Shown here piece after piece: positions 58,912 to 64,000 of a stretch of DNA of 64,000 nucleotides. Positions within the stretch are counted from its first letter, which is position 1. The number at the start of each line of letters is the position of its first letter. The stretch covers positions 1-64,000 of the IMG/VR virus record IMGVR_UViG_3300027782_000078. One strand, 5' to 3'. The notes beneath the pieces were generated by a model. The model made no database searches and was not told the origin of the DNA. It was given only the letters and a program-made list of their open reading frames with translations. The DNA comes from a virus. Made by a program: the position numbers and the translations under genes.

Positions 58912-59021
58912 GTTGACACCTCCCAATGAATCAATGATAAAGGGAGTTGACAATTCGACGCGGCTGTTGACACGACTCCGGTTGACCCAAGCCGTACCGT
59001 TGACAGCCCGGATCGTTGACA
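58912..59021. repeat. Cluster of six GTTGACA words, same orientation
   Basis: GTTGACA or GTTGACC begins at 58912, 58946, 58966, 58981, 58999 and 59015, with the last intervals 20, 15, 18 and 16 bases. All read on the + strand. The noncoding stretch between the holin-like gene and the 105-residue gene holds little else apart from a GCCCGGA/TCCGGGC hairpin (about 59006-59030) that spans the last word. Confidence 0.8.
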
Positions 59022-59040
59022 CGTCCGGGCCGTCTTGCGG

Positions 59041-59358
59041 CTACTCCGCCTTGGCCTTCGCCGCCACGGTTGCCTTTGCCTTGGCCACTCGACGGGCAAT
59101 CTCCTCGGCAGGAATGTTGAGCTTCCGGCGCTCCGTGCGTCCGATCCGGAATACCACCTTGGTCGAATCGGAAGGAATCCGGACCAGTCTCTTGCTCAGC
59201 CTGTCCGCTGCACGGTTCAGACTGCGCATCACCTTGCGTGTCGTCTCGCCGCTCTCAATCGTCTGCTCAACCCGCTGCCCGTACACCAGTGGCTCCAGAA
59301 ACTTCATGTATGACGTGAGATCTTCCGAGCTATTGGAGATCTTCGCCTTCTCAAACAT
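59041..59358 (-). CDS. Basic hypothetical protein, probably DNA-binding region gene
   Basis: Predicted 105 residues from ATG 59358 (MFEKAKISNSS); GTG 59364 has a better-spaced AAAGGAAG. Helical with Arg/Lys-rich stretches (RKVMRSLNRAADRLSKRLV, RRKLNIPAEEIARRVAKA) and an Ala/Lys tail. May bind nucleic acids. It is the first gene downstream of the phased GTTGRYA array and its promoter. Confidence 0.65.
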   Translation of the reverse strand: MFEKAKISNSSEDLTSYMKFLEPLVYGQRVEQTIESGETTRKVMRSLNRAADRLSKRLVRIPSDSTKVVFRIGRTERRKLNIPAEEIARRVAKAKATVAAKAKAE

Positions 59359-59626
59359 TGGCACGTTCGTGCTTCCTTTCTTGTTGTGACAGCTGCCCGT
59401 GTTGGCAACCATCCTTCTGCAAGGTAATGGTAGACGATCCCGGCGAACCTGTCAAGCCGTAGGACCATTCATGTTGACTCCGTTCGGATTTGCAATCCGT
59501 TGGCAGTCAGCACTTTTTTCCAATTGTCATTTTCTTTGCCTGCATGCTTTTCCATTGCGCTCTTTTGCGCGTTGACTGCAGCTCCGGAAATGACACGATG
59601 ACCATTTCACCTTGCCCGCATGTTCC

Positions 59627-59749
59627 GTTGATACACCGGATCACCACGTTGAGTTGATACTCTCGGTTGGCACATTCCGTTGATATATCTGGTTGGCACA
59701 TGTAGTTGGCACATCCTAGTTGATATGCACTTTCTTTATGAAGTTGTCA
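59627..59749. repeat. 13-bp-phased GTTGRYA array
   Basis: GTTGATA or GTTGGCA begins at 59627, 59653, 59666, 59679, 59692, 59705 and 59719. Spacing is 13 bases (26 for the first pair, with a degenerate unit in phase at 59640; 14 for the last). GTTGTCA follows at 59743. Within a unit the fifth and sixth bases covary (AT or GC). No coding frame is credible here. Looks like an iteron or multi-operator array. Confidence 0.85.
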
Positions 59750-59852
59750 ATGTGCAATTTGCCCATGAAGGTTTGTGGTATGCAATTCAGCTAACCACAA
59801 ATTCCTCGAACAGGCTTTCTAGTCCGGACGCTTCCGTTCGAACCGATGTTCT

Positions 59853-59880
59853 AGTATACCAGCTCCAGCTCAGTTGTCAA
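59853..59880 (-). promoter_or_regulatory. Strong leftward promoter upstream of the array
   Basis: On the minus strand TTGACA (59880-59875), 16 bases, TATACT (59858-59853). The transcript would start near 59846, cross the 13-bp array, and reach the gene at 59358 after a long leader of about 490 bases. A TTTGTGGT/ACCACAAA inverted repeat lies between promoter and array. Confidence 0.7.
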
Positions 59881-59915
59881 TGACGGAATTGCATAAATGA
59901 TTGAATAGAGGAACG

Positions 59916-59968
59916 GCACCTACGACATTAACGACTCGGGAGCCGAAGGTCGTTAATGTCGTAGGTGC
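59916..59968. other. 20-bp perfect inverted repeat (hairpin family 2, copy 1)
   Basis: GCACCTACGACATTAACGAC (59916-59935) and its reverse complement (59949-59968) enclose a 13-base loop. No T-run on either side. The outer 11 bases CACCTACGACA recur in another hairpin at 61461-61496. Confidence 0.88.
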
Positions 59969-59984
59969 GATCTTTGTAAAGAAA

Positions 59985-60013
59985 CCCTCCGGGTAAGGGG
60001 GTTACCCGGAGGG
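59985..60013 (-). terminator. Leftward intrinsic terminator of the 60-61 kb operon
   Basis: 12-bp stem CCCTCCGGGTAA/TTACCCGGAGGG with a five-base loop, followed leftward by TTTCTTT. It ends the leftward transcript coming from 61379, about 180 bases past its last stop codon. Confidence 0.85.
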
Positions 60014-60061
60014 CGGCGGGAAAATCGCATCATGCACATCAATCACTACAGGTGCAGAGAT

Positions 60062-60138
60062 GTGACAAGGTAGGCAGTTCCTGCCATCGTTATCATGACA
60101 GGAAGGCTTCGCTTGCGTTCATGATGCTAGCCTGTCAC
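60062..60138. ncRNA. Possible structured RNA element (three-way junction)
   Basis: Outer stem GTGACA (60062-60067) with TGTCAC (60133-60138), extended by GG/CC around a bulged A; inner stems GGCAG/CTGCC (60073-60085) and ATCATGA/TCATGAT (60092-60125). All three nest without conflict. It lies in the 3' untranslated region of the leftward operon, upstream of the terminator. Structure is by eye, and may be a DNA feature. Confidence 0.4.
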
Positions 60139-60192
60139 TACATGCCACAAGGCGGCAGCATGATTGGTGGGGGAAGCACCTGTGACAGATTT

Positions 60193-60567
60193 CTATGGGG
60201 ACTCGGCCCCGAAATGTTGTTCCTCAGTTTTCTTGCGAAGAAAGAATGTCTCAATTTCAACATTGAGTTGTTCTACTATCTGAGGGGTAACGTAGTCAGA
60301 CAACGCTTCTTCGGCTGCGTTGCATATTTCACGCTTGTCATCATATGAAAACGGATAATTTTCATATTCGTCAGGAACAGAGGCAGATGAAACCAAGTCA
60401 TCCCAAGTGTGGAATACCATTACCGCTGGAATCTTGTGATACAAATACAATACCTGAATAATGTCCACCACTTCATCGTGTGACATCTCGGACAATTGTT
60501 TCTTGAGGGCTTCCAAGTCAAACATTTTCTTCTCAATCGGAATGCTTATCTTGCTTGTTTGCGACAT
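60193..60567 (-). CDS. Hypothetical acidic protein, last gene of operon
   Basis: Predicted 124 residues from ATG 60567 (MSQTSKISIPIEKK); ATG 60525 (MFDLEALKKQLSEM) is an alternative. Helical, with DIIQVLYLYHKIPAVMVFH and a charged end. Overlaps the previous gene by 35 bases. No family. Last of four genes from the 61379 start. Confidence 0.6.
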   Translation of the reverse strand: MSQTSKISIPIEKKMFDLEALKKQLSEMSHDEVVDIIQVLYLYHKIPAVMVFHTWDDLVSSASVPDEYENYPFSYDDKREICNAAEEALSDYVTPQIVEQLNVEIETFFLRKKTEEQHFGAESP

Positions 60568-60829
60568 GTTCGCCGTAGTTTCCCATGAGCAGCAAGTTGT
60601 GTTTTTGCATTTCATGAGTCATCATTTTTGATGACAAGACGAGTTCTTCCATTCCCGCTATGTAATCAAACTCATCGTCATCAGCAGAACGTTCATTAAT
60701 CAATGAAAAATCAGCGATAAGATTGACAATCTGATTGAGCAACACCGTTGCATCGTAATCTTGTTGCAGATATTTCTCGCAGAGAATGGCAACGTTGCTG
60801 TTTTGTTGGTTAAGATCTAGTTCTTCCAT
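60533..60829 (-). CDS. Hypothetical helical protein (98 residues)
   Basis: From ATG 60829, which overlaps the upstream stop as TAATG. Begins MEELDLNQQNSNVAILCEK; helical and acidic, ending in HVANKQDKHSD. No recognised domain. Part of the four-gene leftward operon. Confidence 0.62.
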   Translation of the reverse strand: MEELDLNQQNSNVAILCEKYLQQDYDATVLLNQIVNLIADFSLINERSADDDEFDYIAGMEELVLSSKMMTHEMQKHNLLLMGNYGEHVANKQDKHSD

Positions 60830-61092
60830 TATTCTATCCTCATGATTCTGCAAGTATTCACGCACCATCCGTGCGCGTCGCTGAGTTGATCAACAACGTC
60901 TTCAATAATTTCTTCGTACATGCGCTCATTACTAAGCACGGTGTCCAATGGAGGAATCGAATCATAGTTGTCATCGAGTTTTACCAACAATGTCTTTGGC
61001 AAGTCACTAAAATGATGACACGAACAACATTCTGGCGCGTCACCATCATCAGTCTCAGTGTCCCAGTAAATCTCTGTTACCTTGAATATCAC
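60829..61092 (-). CDS. Hypothetical Cys/His-containing protein (87 residues), GTG start
   Basis: GTG 61092 with GGAGAAAA upstream, overlapping the previous stop by four bases. The N-terminal half has ECCSCHHF which may bind a metal. Acidic and helical at the C-terminus (EEIIEDVVDQLSDAHGWC). No family recognised. Confidence 0.62.
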   Translation of the reverse strand: MIFKVTEIYWDTETDDGDAPECCSCHHFSDLPKTLLVKLDDNYDSIPPLDTVLSNERMYEEIIEDVVDQLSDAHGWCVNTCRIMRIE

Positions 61093-61379
61093 TGTGATTT
61101 TTTCTCCATTTTTGACAAACCAAAGCGGTCAAGGTATTCTATCTGATTTTCCAAGACATCCTGCCCCTGATCTCCGCATATCTCTTGCAACAGTTCGGCG
61201 CATTCCATGAGAATGCTGATTGCAGCCTCGTGAGTAATTGGCTTGTACCCTAAGACCGCTATGCTTTTATGCACATCTTCTGCCGACCAGACAATTGCAA
61301 CAAGATCGTTTTTCTCTGCAATCCTGAAGATTCTGTCACTTGCCTCGTTGGCATCCTTCTCTGTTGATACGTCGGACAT
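61089..61379 (-). CDS. Hypothetical helical protein, operon first gene
   Basis: Predicted 96 residues from ATG 61379 (MSDVSTEKDANEASDRIF) with AAAGGA upstream; the frame to 61463 is rejected because it crosses the promoter. Helical throughout (AAISILMECAELLQEICGD). First gene after the promoter element at 61401-61415. Confidence 0.65.
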   Translation of the reverse strand: MSDVSTEKDANEASDRIFRIAEKNDLVAIVWSAEDVHKSIAVLGYKPITHEAAISILMECAELLQEICGDQGQDVLENQIEYLDRFGLSKMEKKSQ

Positions 61380-61400
61380 GAGTCCAGATCCTTTCTGCCT

Positions 61401-61415
61401 TAAGTATACAGACGG
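61401..61415 (-). promoter_or_regulatory. Conserved promoter element, copy 1
   Basis: TAAGTATACAGACGG on the + strand, that is CCGTCTGTATACTTA leftward with TATACT as -10 (61408-61403). Repeated at 63891-63905. A gttgcaatccggttgca sequence lies upstream at 61432-61448 and at 63040-63056 in the neighbouring operon. -35 is not clear. Confidence 0.65.
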
Positions 61416-61460
61416 CAGCGATTGACAACAAGTTGCAATCCGGTTGCAGTCACTCTCTCC

Positions 61461-61496
61461 CACCTACGACACTTTCGAGAGAAAGTGTCGTAGGGG
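61461..61496. other. Hairpin family 2, copy 2
   Basis: CCTACGACACTTTC and its reverse complement GAAAGTGTCGTAGG flank a GAGA loop; the outer CACCTACGACA matches the inverted repeat at 59916. Placed after the last stop codon of the 62956-to-61528 operon and before the next promoter, so it may be an RNA 3' end or a barrier. Confidence 0.85.
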
Positions 61497-61527
61497 CGAC
61501 ACTTCTCGAACTATTGGAGCTGTGGTT

Positions 61528-61929
61528 TTAATTCAACACAAACGGCACAAGATCAGCATCATCATCCTGCATATCGGAAATGATATGCATGAATAATTCC
61601 TGAAAGATCTTTTCCATTTGCATGTGAGCAAGAAGATGTCCTTCGGCGATGGTCTTGGCGCACATTGCATCATCACGAAGTCGGATCATTGTATCGGACA
61701 TCTTGTCTGCCGACTCTTGCAATTCTTCGATGCCATCATCAACATTGGCTTCTTCAACAATCTTGCAAAACATGTCGTGACGAGCGAGAGCCGCAGTAAG
61801 TCCGATGCGCTTATAGGTATCTTTCGGATTGGAAGGATCGGTTTCCATAAGCATGCTGCGCATTTCTTCCCTCGTCTTTGAGGCAAGCGTCAAAAATCTG
61901 TGGAATGTGGTATCTGAGTTACTGTTCAT
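61528..61929 (-). CDS. Hypothetical helical protein (133 residues)
   Basis: ATG 61929 lies inside the previous gene (11-base overlap). Starts MNSNSDTTFHRFLTLASKT. Long helices with acidic patches (EEANVDDGIEELQESADKM) and an Asp-rich C-terminus. Third gene of its operon. No family recognised. Confidence 0.62.
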   Translation of the reverse strand: MNSNSDTTFHRFLTLASKTREEMRSMLMETDPSNPKDTYKRIGLTAALARHDMFCKIVEEANVDDGIEELQESADKMSDTMIRLRDDAMCAKTIAEGHLLAHMQMEKIFQELFMHIISDMQDDDADLVPFVLN

Positions 61930-62251
61930 TGCGATTCTCGGAGCTTTCTAAATCCGACTTGATTGATTCAAGCTCAAGCAATGCATTCTTCATTGCGTTC
62001 ATTGTGCGGTCATTGTCAGGGTGAATACTGATCGTAACCCAGACTTGCACCATTTCGTCGTTTTTTCTGTCACGATGAAATACCTTGGGCATTGACTGTG
62101 CTTTCTGAATGTGATATGCGCCAACTCCGGGGCCATCAATAAACTTTGACGGAGTGAACTTGGAGCGATAGATCGCGTGCTTCTTGTTCTCAATACGATG
62201 ATATAGCGTGTCTGCTATTCTCTCGTATTTTTTTGGATCGTTATTCCACAT
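61919..62251 (-). CDS. Hypothetical protein (110 residues)
   Basis: ATG 62251 (MWNNDPKKYERIADTLYHR) with GGAAAG seven bases upstream is preferred over a TTG at 62296. A His/Arg/Lys-rich N-terminal half, a strand segment (VQVWVTISIHPDNDRTM), then a helical acidic tail. Function unknown. Confidence 0.62.
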   Translation of the reverse strand: MWNNDPKKYERIADTLYHRIENKKHAIYRSKFTPSKFIDGPGVGAYHIQKAQSMPKVFHRDRKNDEMVQVWVTISIHPDNDRTMNAMKNALLELESIKSDLESSENRNEQ

Positions 62252-62305
62252 AATGCGCTTTCCATTTTGATTGGCAGTTTTGGAGGGGTCTGCCAACCCT
62301 GTGTC

Positions 62306-62956
62306 TTACTGAACAACCTTCCAGTTGTCTTCGGTCTTGACCCATGTCCTTGGCAACATCACGTCGATCATCTGCTGTTGCTTCTCTGGAGTGACGCCGC
62401 TTGCCCTGTGCAAGTCGTTGAGAATGCCGCGAATTTCCCGTAGCGACATTTCAATGCGCTCAAGTGTTTCCGTGTGTGCGTTGACGGTGCTGCTCATCTC
62501 GGCAATGGCCGTGCTGGTGTTGTCAACTTCGGTACTCATGGCATCAAGGGAGTGACCGTAATCGTCAGCAAAGCTGCAACTGACAGAGCTGTCTTCGAGA
62601 ACATCTCGAAATGAGAAATCGTTCAATGTGGATTCGACACTGGCTGCAACGGTTCGCCTGATTGCACTCAGGTCAACAAGGTCTCGTTCATACAAGTTGT
62701 CAACGATCTTTTGTACGGTCGTGTCAATCTCTGCCAGCGCGGGAGCATTTTGAATGAAGTCGTGCAAGGTGACATCAACCTGAAACAAGCGATCCTTGAC
62801 AACCGAAACATTGCGTCCAAGGTTCTCGATTTTTTCGTTAGCAGCAACGATTGACGTTTCGTACTTGGTAAAGGTTTTCGTCAAATCGGTGATGCCGACA
62901 AACGATGATACCTTTGCGCGGATGCTGCTAAGACTTCCGGTAAGCGTAGAGAGCAT
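62306..62956 (-). CDS. Coiled-coil protein (216 residues)
   Basis: AAGGAGGGG site before ATG 62956. Long heptad-like stretches (EIDTTVQKIVDNLYERDLV, ALDAM..VDNTSTAIAEMSS, AHTETLERIEMSLREIRGI) in the style of methyl-accepting-type or tail-tape-like coiled coils. No catalytic motif. First gene of a three-gene operon. Confidence 0.68.
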   Translation of the reverse strand: MLSTLTGSLSSIRAKVSSFVGITDLTKTFTKYETSIVAANEKIENLGRNVSVVKDRLFQVDVTLHDFIQNAPALAEIDTTVQKIVDNLYERDLVDLSAIRRTVAASVESTLNDFSFRDVLEDSSVSCSFADDYGHSLDAMSTEVDNTSTAIAEMSSTVNAHTETLERIEMSLREIRGILNDLHRASGVTPEKQQQMIDVMLPRTWVKTEDNWKVVQ

Positions 62957-63001
62957 TTTGCCCCTCCTTGTTGTTTCTGGTCACATCCTGACCACACATG
63001 A

Positions 63002-63007
63002 ATAATA
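63002..63007 (-). promoter_or_regulatory. -10 element before the coiled-coil gene
   Basis: TATTAT (leftward) in a context GCCGTTGGTATTATTC that resembles the CCGTCTGTATACTTA elements at 61401 and 63891. The leader to ATG 62956 is about 40 bases. Confidence 0.5.
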
Positions 63008-63050
63008 CCAACGGCAGAGACAGAACGCCAGTTGCCAGTGGTTGCAATCC

Positions 63051-63110
63051 GGTTGCACCGTTATGTGCGCAACGGAATAATCGTGACCACCGACGACGCG
63101 CATGCGTCGT
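63051..63110 (+). repeat. 60-bp repeated element, copy A
   Basis: Matches 63941-64000 in 57 of 60 bases. Differences are at positions 8, 11 and 15; the last 45 bases are identical. It contains a rightward promoter-like TTGCAC (63053-63058), 17 bases, AATAAT (63076-63081). Confidence 0.92.
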
Positions 63111-63135
63111 CGGGGCCGGTCTCCCGGCCCCTTTT
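63053..63135 (+). ncRNA. Possible rightward small RNA: promoter, two hairpins, T-run
   Basis: TTGCAC-17-AATAAT would start a transcript near 63088, running through stem 1 CGACGACGC/GCGTCGTCG with a GCAT loop (63091-63112) and stem 2 GGGGCCGG/CCGGCCCC with a TCTC loop (63112-63131), then TTTT. A predicted RNA of about 48 bases. The neighbouring leftward gene ends at 63137, so this is noncoding DNA. Prediction only. Confidence 0.5.
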
Positions 63136-63136
63136 G

Positions 63137-63364
63137 TCATTGCGCTTTTTGTCGATTGATCCATTTCTGACAGACAATTGCAGTGTATTTTTCGAAGTCA
63201 GAATAGGCAACGTCTACGATGTCGTCATATCCTCCGTACTCTTCTATCTCGTGCATGATCGCTGCAACCATCGCTGGAGGAATATCGAGTTCGTATTTAT
63301 GAACGAAATCATCAATGCTGTCCGTGTCCCAGACAAGTTCTTTTTGGAACAGTACTTTGTCCAT
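63137..63364 (-). CDS. Hypothetical acidic protein (75 residues)
   Basis: ATG 63364 (MDKVLFQKELVWDTDSID) with AAGGATG upstream; a longer frame to 63403 has no better site. Helical, ending WINRQKAQ. Last gene of the right-end operon, followed by the small RNA-like element on the other strand. Confidence 0.62.
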   Translation of the reverse strand: MDKVLFQKELVWDTDSIDDFVHKYELDIPPAMVAAIMHEIEEYGGYDDIVDVAYSDFEKYTAIVCQKWINRQKAQ

Positions 63365-63365
63365 G

Positions 63366-63596
63366 TCATCCTTCCTTGTTGAACGAAATGCCCACATCGG
63401 CATGCTTTACCCACAAGTCGAAAATCTTACCTTCGGTACCATCGACGATTTCTTTGATTTCCGTCAAGCGATGCTCAATGTTCTCAATGCGATCATCATT
63501 GACAATCGCGTCCTCGATCATATTGAGTTGTTGGGAAATCTTGTCGATTGCCTTGGTAAGTTCCAGTACGGCATGCGCTAATTCATCGTTACTCAT
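63366..63596 (-). CDS. Hypothetical coiled-coil protein (76 residues)
   Basis: ATG 63596 (MSNDELAHAVLELTKAID) with GAGGACGA upstream. Heptad-like helix (KISQQLNMIEDAIVNDDR, IENIEHRLTEIKEIVDG). Overlaps the upstream gene stop. No family recognised. Confidence 0.65.
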   Translation of the reverse strand: MSNDELAHAVLELTKAIDKISQQLNMIEDAIVNDDRIENIEHRLTEIKEIVDGTEGKIFDLWVKHADVGISFNKEG

Positions 63597-63861
63597 CTGT
63601 TTCGTCCTCTGCCTCGTCGTCCGTAATCCAGTTGTCAAACGCTGCCTGTGCAAGTTCGGCGTTGGGAAAAGCTTGCACGTCCTTGAACCCGTAGTTGTCC
63701 ACAGCGAGGATGAACGACAAACCCTTCCACTCCGGCCAATCAACTGGCTCTATCAACAAGGTGGCGTGTCCGTCACCATACTGCACGTCTCCGGTTGTGG
63801 GCCATGAGCCATCAAGTGACAACTCATACAAGTGATCCATGAGCGTTGAAAAGTTGTTCAT
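63589..63861 (-). CDS. Hypothetical acidic protein (90 residues)
   Basis: ATG 63861 (MNNFSTLMDHLYELSLDGS) with GGAGGACT upstream. Middle has SWPTTGDVQYGDGHATLLI and EPVDWPEWKGLSFIL, then an acidic tail DDEAEDETDE. The first gene after the conserved promoter at 63891. Function unknown. Confidence 0.65.
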   Translation of the reverse strand: MNNFSTLMDHLYELSLDGSWPTTGDVQYGDGHATLLIEPVDWPEWKGLSFILAVDNYGFKDVQAFPNAELAQAAFDNWITDDEAEDETDE

Positions 63862-63890
63862 TGTCAGTCCTCCGCGTTGATGTCCTGTCA

Positions 63891-63905
63891 TAAGTATACA
63901 GACGG
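63891..63905 (-). promoter_or_regulatory. Conserved promoter element, copy 2
   Basis: TAAGTATACAGACGG, identical over 15 bases to 61401-61415, 30 bases before ATG 63861 (leader about 25 bases from the predicted start). -10 is TATACT leftward at 63898-63893. Confidence 0.65.
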
Positions 63906-63940
63906 ATGCGTTCAGACGCTAGCAAATGAGGTCTCAGTTT

Positions 63941-64000
63941 GGTTGCATCGCTATATGCGCAACGGAATAATCGTGACCACCGACGACGCGCATGCGTCGT
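63941..64000 (+). repeat. 60-bp repeated element, copy B (continues past window)
   Basis: 57 of 60 matches with copy A. Promoter-like TTGCAT (63943-63948), 17 bases, AATAAT (63966-63971), then most of the first hairpin; the rest lies beyond the window edge. Confidence 0.9.

Noticed and set aside
59627-59749. CRISPR array
   Set aside because: The unit is only 13 bases and there are no unique spacers, no leader and no cas1.
60052-60348. Rightward 98-codon frame across the 3' region of the leftward operon
   Set aside because: No ribosome binding site and it crosses the junction-like structure and the end of a real leftward gene.

Overview
The window is part of the genome of a tailed double-stranded DNA phage. 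The evidence is a leftward block of virion genes (prohead-type protease, acidic scaffold-like protein, capsid-like protein, then about twenty tail, fiber and adhesin genes), dense gene packing with many TAATG or ATGA start/stop overlaps, seven tRNA genes, and phage nucleotide-metabolism and DNA-handling genes. No integrase, terminase, portal, DNA polymerase or lysin could be recognised. The left edge cuts a gene and the right edge cuts a repeated element, so this is a fragment of a larger genome. The host cannot be read from the sequence. The tRNA set (all with T at the first anticodon position) would suit a phage richer in A-ending codons than its host. All function names come from motifs recognised by eye, not from searches.

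Layout. 1-28.9 kb, leftward: protease (27.9-28.9), acidic low-complexity protein, capsid candidate (23.9-25.8, with a terminator after it), then tail and fiber genes with paralogous modules and internal repeats. 28.9-34.9 kb: one leftward gene, then a rightward cluster of small genes mixed with tRNAs (Gly, Arg, Thr, Gln, Lys, and Ser on the other strand), a deoxynucleoside monophosphate kinase, a DUF1289 protein and a pyrimidine-dimer-glycosylase-like protein. 34.9-47.9 kb, leftward: a small Ig-like protein, a class II (B12-dependent) ribonucleotide reductase, two structural genes, a DUF559-type nuclease, a 1702-residue protein with repeats, and three unknown genes. 48.0-54.8 kb, rightward: two small zinc-ribbon-like proteins, unknown genes, a RecB/Cas4-like nuclease with four cysteines, SSB, and a 540-residue protein.

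54.8-64 kb is the regulatory end: a cold-shock-like gene with a structured leader, a MazG/HisE-like pyrophosphohydrolase, an excisionase-like HTH protein, an XRE-like HTH regulator, a holin-like protein, tRNA-Leu, and three consecutive leftward three- or four-gene operons. GTTGACA-type words in one orientation occur repeatedly from 56.3 to 59.7 kb. A noncoding stretch at 59.4-60.2 kb holds a 13-bp-phased array of GTTGRYA units just downstream of a strong leftward promoter, plus several hairpins and a junction-like fold. A 60-bp element present twice (63.05 and 63.94 kb) looks like a rightward promoter followed by hairpins, possibly a small RNA gene pair. The phased array with the nearby HTH gene, and this repeated unit, are the best candidates for something undescribed.

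The parts fit together as a virion module, a nucleotide-supply and DNA-handling module (reductase, dNMP kinase, NTP pyrophosphohydrolase, SSB, nuclease) and a regulatory module. Most small genes at the right end cannot be assigned a function.
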